A DNA stretch of 38,117 nt from the IMG/VR virus record IMGVR_UViG_3300030099_006785, positions 1-38,117 of that record. One strand, given 5' to 3'. Positions within the stretch are counted from its first letter, which is position 1, and each line of letters opens with the position of its first letter. Shown here one piece after another: positions 1-7,302 of this stretch. Source of the stretch: a virus. The position numbers were made by a program, and so were the translations under genes. The notes below the pieces were generated by a model that did no database searches, was not told the DNA's origin, and worked only from the letters and a program-made list of their open reading frames with translations.

Positions 1-55
1 ACTTTCCTTTATATGACATACATATATTAACAGGATCAATTTAAAAACTATTTAG

Positions 56-1513
56 ATGGCAATAAAATCGGAAGACTTACACTTAAGTATACCTAATGCG
101 AGTCCGATATTTTCGAAACTAGCAATATCAACTCAGTTTAAAGTTGCTCTAAATCTTGTCCGTAGAAGTCAAGTTGGAGACAATGTAGGACTGTTTGAAT
201 ACTTAACTAATTGTGGTTTGTTTATTGATACTAATTCTTCAGATCAAAAATATGATTTCTTATGTTCCGAAGCATCTTTGCCTGGTTCTAACTTTAATAT
301 TTCTGAAGAACTTGGAAGTCGTCAAGGAATGACAGAAAGATTCGCATCGAGAAGAATATATAACGAATTTGATTTAACTTTTTATATTGATGATGACTAT
401 AATACTTTGAGAATGTTTGAAGAGTGGATGAATTTTATCAATCCAGTTTACAATGAATCAAATGGAAGATATGATGGATCTGAGGCAAGTCAATTAGGTG
501 CATATCAAGAGAGAAATACATATTCAAGATTTAGATATCCAGATGATTATCGTAGAAAAGTATCAATAACTAAATTTGAAAGAGATTTTTTACAGAATCC
601 AAATGATAGAAACAATAAGTTTAAAAATATGCCATTGTTGACATATCATTTTATTGATACATTCCCAGTGAATATCAATGCTGTTCCTCTATCATATGCA
701 GGTAGCACCGTATTGCAAGTAACTGTTGTTTTCACTTATTTGAGACATACAATAGAGAAACATAGTAACTTACAAACGACTGTAAGGGAAAATATTACTA
801 ATGGACAACAAACACAAGTGAACCCACTTAGACCAAAAACAGTTGGTAATGAAATCTCACCAAGTACAAATGATCCAAATCCGACTAAACCAGTAGGATT
901 CGTACGTGGTGAACCATATTATGGGCCTTTCCATCTTCATGAGGAAAGGGATGATAATGGTGATATAATTAGAATTATTAAGATGGTTGGTGCAGTTCAT
1001 CTTCCTTATCCCCATTCTATAATATATGATACAGTTGGGGAAAGTTTATCTTCTGATAGTGTCATTGTTGGTGATCCAGTGACAGAGGTTAATCCTCCTG
1101 CACAAGAGCAAGAGCAAGAGCAAGAGCAAGAACAGGGAGGACAACAAGGAGGACAAGAACAGGGAGAACAACAAGGAGGACAAGAACAACAACAGGATAC
1201 CACAGCACCATCAGCACCATCTAATCTATCAATAGTCACTGGTGCATCTGATAATACACCAACAGTGACAGGTAATGCAGAGGCAAATAGCACTGTTAAA
1301 TTATTCAATGGATCTGCATTACTTGCTAGTACAACGACAAATTCAAGTGGATCATTCTCTGTTACAGTTTCTAGTGCATTATCAAATGGCACATATACAT
1401 TTACATTAACAGCAACTGATGCTGCAAATAATGTTTCAAATTCCACTAGTATTTCACATACAATTAATTATACTCCTCCTAGTGGTGGTGGTGGCGGTGG
1501 ATACGGTTACTAA
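56..1513 (+). CDS. 48: Tail-tube cap/initiator-like baseplate protein with Ig-like C-terminal extension
   Basis: Residues 1-260 look like the tail-tube fold of T4 gp19/gp54/gp48: a SEASLPGSNF stretch, an RRIYNEFDLTFYID strand pair and FEEWMNFINPVYN. In T4 such proteins cap the baseplate hub and start tube polymerisation. About residues 280-335 form a His-rich module (YYGPFHLH, KMVGAVH, PHSIIYDT) shared with the gp5-like protein at 7302. A Q/E/G-rich linker (about 350-382) follows, then a bacterial Ig-like domain (about 385-472), then a PPSGGGGGGYGY tail. At 485 aa it is much longer than T4 gp48 (364 aa) or gp54 (320 aa), because of these additions. The start is fixed by an in-frame TAG directly before the ATG. 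The gp48 versus gp54 choice is uncertain; the tube-like fold and the position before gp26 are the main support. Confidence 0.7.
   Translation: MAIKSEDLHLSIPNASPIFSKLAISTQFKVALNLVRRSQVGDNVGLFEYLTNCGLFIDTNSSDQKYDFLCSEASLPGSNFNISEELGSRQGMTERFASRRIYNEFDLTFYIDDDYNTLRMFEEWMNFINPVYNESNGRYDGSEASQLGAYQERNTYSRFRYPDDYRRKVSITKFERDFLQNPNDRNNKFKNMPLLTYHFIDTFPVNINAVPLSYAGSTVLQVTVVFTYLRHTIEKHSNLQTTVRENITNGQQTQVNPLRPKTVGNEISPSTNDPNPTKPVGFVRGEPYYGPFHLHEERDDNGDIIRIIKMVGAVHLPYPHSIIYDTVGESLSSDSVIVGDPVTEVNPPAQEQEQEQEQEQGGQQGGQEQGEQQGGQEQQQDTTAPSAPSNLSIVTGASDNTPTVTGNAEANSTVKLFNGSALLASTTTNSSGSFSVTVSSALSNGTYTFTLTATDAANNVSNSTSISHTINYTPPSGGGGGGYGY
1105..1194 (+). repeat. Low-complexity Gln/Glu/Gly linker repeat
   Basis: Short units of the type CAAGAG and GGAGGACAA are repeated head to tail. 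They encode EQEQEQ followed by GGQQGGQEQGEQ. The stretch lies between the His-rich module and the Ig-like domain of the first gene and probably acts as a flexible linker. Slippage could change its length. On the opposite strand it gives a spurious Cys/Pro-rich ORF. Confidence 0.75.
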
Positions 1514-1546
1514 AACCTTGCTATATACAATACTGAATAGAATATC

Positions 1547-2269
1547 ATGCCTTTACCAAAGATAGCGACCCCGACTTATGAATTGGTTTTACCATCAACG
1601 GGAAAGAAAATTAAATACAGACCATTCCTTGTGAAGGAGGAAAAAATATTAATTCTTGCACTAGAGAGTGAAAATCAAAAGCAAATTACTGATGCAATTA
1701 AATCTACTTTAAGAGCTTGTATTGAAACGAAAGGAATAAAAGTAGATGATCTTCCTACATTTGATATTGAATATGTTTTCTTAAATATAAGAGGAAAATC
1801 TGTAGGTGAATCATTAGATGTTTTAATAACTTGTCCTGATGATGGTAAGACTACAATTGAATCTAAAATTTATATTGATGAGATAAAAGTTGAAAAACAA
1901 AAAGATCATAGTCGTGATGTTAAATTAGATGAAAATTTAACTCTTAGAATGAAGTACCCATCGTTGAATCAATTTATACAAAATAATTTTGATTTCTCAA
2001 CTAAAGAGATGTCATTTCAGGATTCTATGGATATAATCGCATCATGTATTGATGTTGTATTTAACGCAGATGAATCTTGGGCAGCATCTGATTGCACTAA
2101 AAAGGAATTGAATAGTTGGTTGGAAACTTTAAATTCAAGTCAATTTAAAGAAGTTGAAAAATTCTTTGAGACTATGCCTAGATTAAAGCATACAGTCAAA
2201 GTGGTTAATCCAAATACAGAAGTTGAAAGTGAAGTGACGTTGGAGGGATTAACAAGTTTTTTCGGGTAG
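1547..2269 (+). CDS. 26: gp26-like baseplate hub assembly chaperone
   Basis: The 240-aa protein has the T4 gp26 (T4_baseplate) family look: an N-terminal PTYELVLPSTGKKIKYRPFLVKEEK region, then a helical segment (LALESENQKQITDAIKSTLRACI), FDIEYVFLNIRGKSVGE and a CPDDG strand pair. In T4 gp26 is needed for hub assembly. By position and size it matches the tail-assembly chaperones that bind the tape measure. It is directly followed by the gp51-like ORF. Its last codons sit on a T TTT TTC slippery heptamer just before the TAG stop, so a fraction of product is probably extended by -1 frameshifting to about 300 aa. The 33-nt gap upstream shows no clear promoter or strong ribosome site. Confidence 0.85.
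   Translation: MPLPKIATPTYELVLPSTGKKIKYRPFLVKEEKILILALESENQKQITDAIKSTLRACIETKGIKVDDLPTFDIEYVFLNIRGKSVGESLDVLITCPDDGKTTIESKIYIDEIKVEKQKDHSRDVKLDENLTLRMKYPSLNQFIQNNFDFSTKEMSFQDSMDIIASCIDVVFNADESWAASDCTKKELNSWLETLNSSQFKEVEKFFETMPRLKHTVKVVNPNTEVESEVTLEGLTSFFG
2242..2263 (+). promoter_or_regulatory. Predicted programmed -1 ribosomal frameshift site joining gp26 and gp51
   Basis: The heptamer T TTT TTC lies at 2257-2263 in exactly the X XXY YYZ register of the gp26 frame, two codons before its TAG (2267-2269). A GGAGGG Shine-Dalgarno-like element sits at 2242-2247, nine bases upstream, the spacing known to stimulate -1 shifting in E. coli dnaX. After slippage the ribosome reads R-V-V and then the ATG at 2272 in frame, giving a 300-aa gp26-gp51 fusion. 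A weak hairpin (GCTCA/TGAGT, about 2275-2295) follows. This copies the lambda G/GT logic just before a tape measure gene. The site and frames are seen; the shifting itself is inferred. Confidence 0.75.
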
Positions 2270-2271
2270 TC

Positions 2272-2448
2272 ATGGCTCATATAAGTCTTGAGTCATATTT
2301 CAAACTTAACTTCTCCATGATGCAGCATCATAAATATAGTTTGACTGAAATTGAAAACATGATGCCTTGGGAGAGAGACATATATGTTGGACTATTAAAT
2401 CAATACATTGAAGAGCAAAATTTAAAAGCACAACAATCGAATATGTAA
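2272..2448 (+). CDS. 51: gp51-like small chaperone ORF (58 aa), probably the frameshift extension of gp26
   Basis: The 58-aa reading frame has the motif MMQHHKYSLTEIENMMPWER followed by DIYVGLLNQYIEEQ. This resembles the short proteins called gp51 or hub assembly catalyst in cyanomyoviruses and, more loosely, the T-part of two-frame tail chaperones. It is in the -1 frame relative to gp26 and stays open back to the slippery site. The ATG at 2272 has no ribosome site at good distance (GGAGGG is 24 bases away), so frameshift expression is more likely than independent initiation, though both may occur. Its TAA (2446-2448) directly abuts the ATG of the next gene, suggesting translational coupling to the tape measure. 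Confidence 0.75.
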   Translation: MAHISLESYFKLNFSMMQHHKYSLTEIENMMPWERDIYVGLLNQYIEEQNLKAQQSNM

Positions 2449-3906
2449 ATGATAACACCTAATATTTCACCAAGAAGAGTTACAAGTAATGCAGCTGCAG
2501 GATTATTTTCTGCTGCAAGAACTTCCATTAGGGGTACACAAACAAATACACAATCGATTATAAGGTCATCACCAGATCTAACAAAAGAACAAACATTTGG
2601 AATCAACTATGTTGATTTTTTTGGATCAAAGAAAAATTCTAAGATCTTAAAGAAAAGTATGAAGACAGTTAGAGATTCTATGGTAGATACTTTTGGAATA
2701 GCTAAAGTTTTGAAAGACTCTATAAAAGGAAAGGATGGTGTTTTTGGTATAATAGGAAAAATTTTTGGTGGTATAAAAGGATTAGCTGGTGGTCTTGCTT
2801 TACTAGCACTTCCCTTTATAAAAGGTTTCTTAGGGTTACTTGCAGTTGGTGGAATAGGAGGATTATTATTTGCATTTAAGGATAAGATCATTGAATTTTT
2901 CAGTGATAGGGCATCAGGAATTACTAAATTTTTATCTAATCTGATTGAAGATGTTGTTTTTGATAAATTAGCAACAGGAGAAGATAGGGAACTTAGAATT
3001 GAGAGTCAGGAAAGAGTTAGATTAAGAACCAAAGAATTAACTCAAGAAGGAAAAACAGAATTTCAAGCAAGAGAGGCAGCTGTTAATGAAGAAATATCAA
3101 CTTTAGAAGATCAAAGACAAAAATTATTAACTGGAAAACAAGATGTACAGACCAAAAGAAAGATAGATTCACTAGATCGTAGAATTAAATTTTTACAAAC
3201 TGGTAAAACTCAACTACCTATGAATCAGGTGGGCCCTATAAAGTTTATCCAAAACCCCTTCGATACTATCGGAAAACTTATAAAAAATTTTGGTAGGGAA
3301 AGGTTAGGTAGTTTTATAAGTCCTGATGCACTTTTTCCTGTAGATGTTGGAGAGTTGACAGGAAAGGATAGATTAGAAGCAATCAAACAATCTCTCACTC
3401 AATTTGGTGAGATAGGAGATATTGGATTAGTAAGAAATCTTCTTAGTCAGGTTAAAGAGGATGATGTTAGTCCCGATCAATTTCAATTCGTGCAAGATGT
3501 TCTCAAATTTCTTGAGATGGGTGGAGATCCAGTAGAAGGTTTTGGTAGTGATGAAGATAAAAGAAAACAATTCATAGATGCAATTAGCGGTGGAGATCCA
3601 GTAGAAGGTTTTGGTAGTGATGAAGATAAAAGAAAACAATTCGTAGATGCAATTAGCGGTGGATCAAATATTATAAAAGGTTTACCAAATATAAGTAAAA
3701 CAAAGACTGATAATTCTGCAAACCTTGGTAGAGGTGGTAATAAAGTTGCAATGCTCCCTATGAATACTGGTTCAAGTGGAGGATTAACTAGAGATGATCG
3801 TAGAGTGTCTGATGGTAGTTCACCTACACATCAAATTCATGATCCATTTGACAGAGACAATATGTTTAATATTATTAACAGAAATTCTTTGGGAATCATA
3901 GGATAA
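2449..3906 (+). CDS. Probable tape-measure / tail-length protein (gp29 position)
   Basis: The 485-aa protein directly follows the predicted frameshifted chaperone pair, the classic place for a tape measure. Residues about 100-150 are strongly hydrophobic and Gly-rich (GGLALLALPFIKGFLGLLAVGG), as in many tape measures. Residues about 180-260 are charged and helical, with coiled-coil character (EEISTLEDQRQKLL). Residues about 358-403 are two nearly identical 23-residue units starting GGDPVEGFGSDEDK. The C-terminus is Gly/Ser-rich with DPFDRDNMFNIINRNSLGIIG. No Shine-Dalgarno precedes the ATG, so it probably depends on reinitiation from the upstream stop. I do not see direct gp29 sequence similarity; the role is inferred from context and composition. 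Confidence 0.6.
   Translation: MITPNISPRRVTSNAAAGLFSAARTSIRGTQTNTQSIIRSSPDLTKEQTFGINYVDFFGSKKNSKILKKSMKTVRDSMVDTFGIAKVLKDSIKGKDGVFGIIGKIFGGIKGLAGGLALLALPFIKGFLGLLAVGGIGGLLFAFKDKIIEFFSDRASGITKFLSNLIEDVVFDKLATGEDRELRIESQERVRLRTKELTQEGKTEFQAREAAVNEEISTLEDQRQKLLTGKQDVQTKRKIDSLDRRIKFLQTGKTQLPMNQVGPIKFIQNPFDTIGKLIKNFGRERLGSFISPDALFPVDVGELTGKDRLEAIKQSLTQFGEIGDIGLVRNLLSQVKEDDVSPDQFQFVQDVLKFLEMGGDPVEGFGSDEDKRKQFIDAISGGDPVEGFGSDEDKRKQFVDAISGGSNIIKGLPNISKTKTDNSANLGRGGNKVAMLPMNTGSSGGLTRDDRRVSDGSSPTHQIHDPFDRDNMFNIINRNSLGIIG
3520..3657 (+). repeat. Two near-perfect 69-bp tandem repeats inside the tape-measure-like gene
   Basis: Units 3520-3588 and 3589-3657 differ at one base that I can see (ATA versus GTA, Ile to Val). 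A few bases of a third unit (GGTGGA) follow. Each unit encodes 23 residues, so the frame is kept. The near identity suggests a recent duplication. Confidence 0.95.
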
Positions 3907-3910
3907 TTAT

Positions 3911-5503
3911 ATGGAAAAATTAAATCCATTAATCGGAAAACCCGCCATAGGATCTTTACGATTCAATAAGCGAAGTGAATTTGATAAATTTTTAAAATTT
4001 ATTAAATTCGAAACAAAAGAATTAAAAGGAAAAGAATCAGGAATAGGACAGAGTATTAAAAAATTTGTACCAGCTGCTGCTGGCGGTTTTGCTGCTTTTG
4101 GTATTGGTGCTTTATTGGCATTAAGAAAAAGAAAGGACGATCCTAAATTTTTTGAATCAGGAATCATACCAGGTAAACGACCAATCCAGTCTACTACACC
4201 TGGCAACGTGCGTAAAACAGCTAGTAAAACAGATATACGTGCAGTCCAAAGGAAAAATACAAAAAGAAGACTTGATCGTACTAGGTCTGATAAAGGTTTT
4301 TTTAATAAGTATAGACCAGGATATACAAAAGATATTGGAACAAGAATTGAAGAGGCAAAAGCAGATCCAAAGAAAGCAGAGGCATTAAAAAAATCAAAAA
4401 TTAATCCTACGAGAAGTAGGATTACATTCTCTCAAGAGGTTACTAGTGACGTTATTAGGAAAGAAAAAGAAATAGTTAAAAAGTTTTTTACGAATCAAGA
4501 TAGTCTTGTTAAAAAGAATGCAAAATTGGGAGATGATTTTTTAAAAAAATTAAATGAGGCAATAGGAAAGGACAATCCACTTTTTAAAGGAGATACAATA
4601 GATGACACTCTTAAAAAACTAGGTCTTCCTCTGGATGATGTATCTAAATTTGAGAAGAAACTTCAAGGAGGAAAATTTAATATCAAAGATTTTTTTGATA
4701 TAGGTAAAACAGTTGATAAAAAAGTAACAACATCTACAAGAGGATTAACTGGTTCTGATATAGGGATGGATTTTCTTAATCAAAGAGTGTTCGGAGGTGC
4801 AACTGCAGATCAAATTGATGATGCAATCTTAAACTTCAGATCTGGTAAAAATCAATTAAACGTTGATTCATTTAGAAGATTCACTGAGGGTGAAACAATA
4901 TCAGATCCAATGAAAAGGGTTGGACAGAGAAGAACTAGTACGATATCTACTAATCCAGTTAGATCTGGTGCTTTAGCTAAATTTTTTAAAAGAATGAGGC
5001 CTGGTGGAGTTAAATTCACAACTTCTAGACTTAGAGATTTTCTTCCTAGAGGAACAACATCACTTATTGGTAAAACTATAAATAATCCTTTTGTCAAAAT
5101 ACCATTGTTTCTTTACGAACTTTTTGGTGCGTTTAGTGAGGGTACACAAATAGTTAATTTAAAGAATAATATTGTCACTAGTCTTATTGATCTAGGAATT
5201 GCTGTCAACAATATTATAAATGCAGATGATCCTTCTAAGATGAGACTCTTTATAAGTGAACCTAGTGCTCCAAAATTTAAATCATTTCAAAAGGAAAGGA
5301 ATCGAAAGATAATGAGATTGAAAGAGGCACAAAATAATCAAGCAAATAACATTATTGTTCCGATGAATTTAGATAATGAGCAACAAGGAGGCCCACTTAA
5401 CATTCCAAATGTTTCATCGAGTTCCTCTTCTAGTGTTGCTTTTAATACTGATCAGTTAAATATAGGTGACATGGTATTCTTATCTAAACTTAGTGCAGGT
5501 TAA
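3911..5503 (+). CDS. Tail internal / tape-measure-like structural protein
   Basis: The 530-aa, basic protein has an N-terminal region with a short hydrophobic segment (FVPAAAGGFAAFGIGALLAL, about residues 51-70) followed by a positive KRK cluster. A long Lys/Arg-rich helical middle follows. A second hydrophobic region (NPFVKIPLFLYELFGAFSEG, about 393-412) comes before a Ser-rich C-terminus. The architecture parallels the preceding 485-aa protein, and both lie between the chaperones and the gp27-like hub. Possible roles are a second tape-measure component, a gp28/gp29 counterpart or an ejected internal protein. An AGGA lies about 10 bases before the ATG, and the 3' end overlaps the next start (TAATG). 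I do not recognise a named family. Confidence 0.5.
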   Translation: MEKLNPLIGKPAIGSLRFNKRSEFDKFLKFIKFETKELKGKESGIGQSIKKFVPAAAGGFAAFGIGALLALRKRKDDPKFFESGIIPGKRPIQSTTPGNVRKTASKTDIRAVQRKNTKRRLDRTRSDKGFFNKYRPGYTKDIGTRIEEAKADPKKAEALKKSKINPTRSRITFSQEVTSDVIRKEKEIVKKFFTNQDSLVKKNAKLGDDFLKKLNEAIGKDNPLFKGDTIDDTLKKLGLPLDDVSKFEKKLQGGKFNIKDFFDIGKTVDKKVTTSTRGLTGSDIGMDFLNQRVFGGATADQIDDAILNFRSGKNQLNVDSFRRFTEGETISDPMKRVGQRRTSTISTNPVRSGALAKFFKRMRPGGVKFTTSRLRDFLPRGTTSLIGKTINNPFVKIPLFLYELFGAFSEGTQIVNLKNNIVTSLIDLGIAVNNIINADDPSKMRLFISEPSAPKFKSFQKERNRKIMRLKEAQNNQANNIIVPMNLDNEQQGGPLNIPNVSSSSSSSVAFNTDQLNIGDMVFLSKLSAG

Positions 5504-7020
5504 TGGCTCTATCAAATCAAGTTCTTAAATATAATCACGTTTTAATACAACGTTCAGGTATAAGTGATGATGGTACAAAATCAAAACCATTTGATCTCAC
5601 GAGTGGACTTCAATTTACAAAGTACTATGAAAGTTTAACTAGTCCTGTCATAACGATGACAATGACTTGTAGATTTGATGTTGATATGGTAAATGGTTTA
5701 CCGATTCGTGGTGGTGAGATGATTGCGATAGATATGGATACTCTTGCTGGTAACTTTAAATTTGGTAAAGTTGATTCTGATGGTAAGATAACGCCAGGTT
5801 CTGGAGAACTTTATGTTTATAAGGTTGCAGATGTAAAACAACCTGCGACAGCACAGGAATTTACTTTACACATAACATCTTTAGAACATTTTTCAAATGA
5901 AACTTCAAGGTGTATGAAAAGATATAAGAGTTCTACAATAGATGAGCATGTTAGAGATATTTTAAAAAATACATTACGTGTGGGAGATGAAAAAATTGCT
6001 GTGATTGAAAAGGTAAACAACTCATATGAGTTCATTGGTAATACAAAAAAACCTTTTCATGTTATTCAATGGTTGTGTCCAAAATCAGTTGATAGTTCTA
6101 AATCAAATGTAAGTGGTAGTGGTAAGCAAGGGAAAGCAGTGGGAACTGTTGGATTTTTATTCTATGAAAATCAGAATGGATTTAATTTTAGAAGTTTAAA
6201 CTCTTTAGTTTCAAGAACAAAAATAGGTGCATCTAATGCCAATGCAAAAATTCAAGGAAGTGAAATACATGGCCCTTACATTTACAGAGGGAATAATGCA
6301 TCTAGGAATTTATACAACCTTGATGAAAATTATGTAATCAGTGAGTTTTATGTAAATAAAAATATTGATATGAGAAAAGCACTGAGTGTGGGGCAGTTTG
6401 CAAGTAGTACAATCTTTTTCAATCCAATAAATCAATTATTTTCTGTTTACAATTATAAACTATCAGATAACTTAGAAGAAAGATTAGGTAATAAAGAAGA
6501 GAAAACTAAAACAGAAGAGGTTGTAAAATTAAGAGATCACGTAAGTAGATTATTTGCAAGGGTTTCCGATCACGGTGTTATGGGAATAGGAGAATTAGGA
6601 CTTGAGTATTCAGGTAGAGATTTTGCAGATCAGGCAAAGGCAGCTGCGAGGTACAACAATTTATTTGCACAATCATTGAATATTCAGGTTCCATTAAACA
6701 CAAACCTCAAAGTAGGTGATATAATAAATTGTGAGTTTCCTAAATTAAGAGGTCGGACAACAAAGGAAATGGACAGAAGTAATGAGAGTGCAAGTGGAAA
6801 TTATCTAATCTCTGCATTGCAACATAACTTAAAACCAAATGCTTGTGAAACTACCTTACATTTAATCCGTGATTCTTATGGGTATTTCCCAGTCAAATCA
6901 TCTGAGAATGAACCAGTAAGTAGTGGTAATGATAAGATTCAACCTTTCCCTGTTAGAAGAGAAGATGGAAAGTATACCACCACAGGAACTAACTCTATAC
7001 TTCCACTTGGAGGAGTTTAA
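5503..7020 (+). CDS. 27: gp27-like baseplate central hub protein
   Basis: The 505-aa protein has the layout of gp27/gp44-type hub proteins. An N-terminal beta domain (KYYESLTSPVITMTMTCRFD, then a NGLPIRGGEMIAIDMDT segment) is followed by a helical part (SSTIDEHVRDILKNTL), a hub core (KPFHVIQWLCPKSV, GFLFYENQNGFNFRSLNSLV) and a second beta domain (LNIQVPLNTNLKVGDIINCEFP). It ends with the typical SGNYLISALQHNL-LHLIRDSYG region. In T4 gp27 trimers bridge the hexameric baseplate and the gp5 spike. The longer size (T4 gp27 is 391 aa) is usual for divergent T4-like hubs. It overlaps the preceding gene by one base and is followed by a late promoter that separates it from the CP12-like gene. Confidence 0.8.
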   Translation: MALSNQVLKYNHVLIQRSGISDDGTKSKPFDLTSGLQFTKYYESLTSPVITMTMTCRFDVDMVNGLPIRGGEMIAIDMDTLAGNFKFGKVDSDGKITPGSGELYVYKVADVKQPATAQEFTLHITSLEHFSNETSRCMKRYKSSTIDEHVRDILKNTLRVGDEKIAVIEKVNNSYEFIGNTKKPFHVIQWLCPKSVDSSKSNVSGSGKQGKAVGTVGFLFYENQNGFNFRSLNSLVSRTKIGASNANAKIQGSEIHGPYIYRGNNASRNLYNLDENYVISEFYVNKNIDMRKALSVGQFASSTIFFNPINQLFSVYNYKLSDNLEERLGNKEEKTKTEEVVKLRDHVSRLFARVSDHGVMGIGELGLEYSGRDFADQAKAAARYNNLFAQSLNIQVPLNTNLKVGDIINCEFPKLRGRTTKEMDRSNESASGNYLISALQHNLKPNACETTLHLIRDSYGYFPVKSSENEPVSSGNDKIQPFPVRREDGKYTTTGTNSILPLGGV

Positions 7021-7034
7021 CATTTAAATTAGCA

Positions 7035-7042
7035 CATAAATA
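7035..7042 (+). promoter_or_regulatory. T4-type late promoter (CATAAATA) for the cp12-gp5 block
   Basis: CATAAATA matches the T4 late -10 TATAAATA and the NATAAATA form described for cyanophages. It lies in the 54-base gap after the hub gene, 33 bases before the cp12 ATG, the same spacing as the late promoter before the gene at 11908. Transcription would start near 7049. Confidence 0.7.
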
Positions 7043-7046
7043 CTAA

Positions 7047-7061
7047 TGTACATACTGTACA
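7047..7061 (+). promoter_or_regulatory. Inverted repeat TGTACA-TAC-TGTACA in the cp12 leader
   Basis: Two copies of the self-complementary TGTACA flank TAC, between the late promoter and the GGAGG ribosome site (7063-7067). In RNA this could be a 6-bp hairpin near the predicted 5' end. In DNA it could be a binding site. The role is unknown. Confidence 0.6.
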
Positions 7062-7074
7062 CGGAGGCAAAATT

Positions 7075-7302
7075 ATGAAAACCATAGAAGACCACATTCA
7101 ACACGACAAGGAACTTCTTGCCGATCCAAATACATCTGAGCCAATGAAAAGGCACACAATAGAAGAGTTACACGAACTTGAAGTTTATGCTGATCATCAC
7201 CACGATGAGATTGAAGCAGGTGATCATCACGATCCAAATGCTTTAGAATTATTCTGTGAAATGCACCCTGACGAACCAGAGTGTTTAGTATATGACGATT
7301 AA
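7075..7302 (+). CDS. cp12: CP12-like Calvin-cycle inhibitor
   Basis: The 75-aa acidic protein ends LELFCEMHPDEPECLVYDD. This is the CP12 C-terminal module: two cysteines eight residues apart (C61, C70), P in the loop, and a final VYDD. In cyanobacteria CP12 binds GAPDH through this module and then phosphoribulokinase, shutting off the Calvin cycle. Cyanophages carry cp12 and are thought to push carbon to the pentose phosphate pathway. The N-terminal half (MKTIEDHIQHDKELL, HTIEELHELE) is helical and lacks an N-terminal Cys pair. Four pairs or runs of His and acidic residues lie at 41-52. It has its own late promoter and a strong GGAGG site seven bases before ATG, and overlaps the next gene by one base. 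It is a metabolic gene embedded in a baseplate cluster. Confidence 0.82.
   Translation: MKTIEDHIQHDKELLADPNTSEPMKRHTIEELHELEVYADHHHDEIEAGDHHDPNALELFCEMHPDEPECLVYDD

Noticed and set aside
1-55. End of an upstream gene
   Set aside because: Stops occur in all three forward frames within the first 55 bases. The fragment is too short to tell whether any of them ends a real gene.
1006-1446. Cys/Pro-rich 146-aa ORF on the minus strand
   Set aside because: It is the antisense reading of the Q/E/G repeat and Ig-like domain of the first gene. The Cys runs come from the repeated CAAGAG/GGAGGACAA DNA.
2329-2336. CATAAATA inside the gp51-like ORF as a late promoter for the tape measure
   Set aside because: It encodes H-K-Y within a coding frame and is 113 bases from the next ATG. 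It could be real but has no supporting context, unlike the four intergenic motifs.
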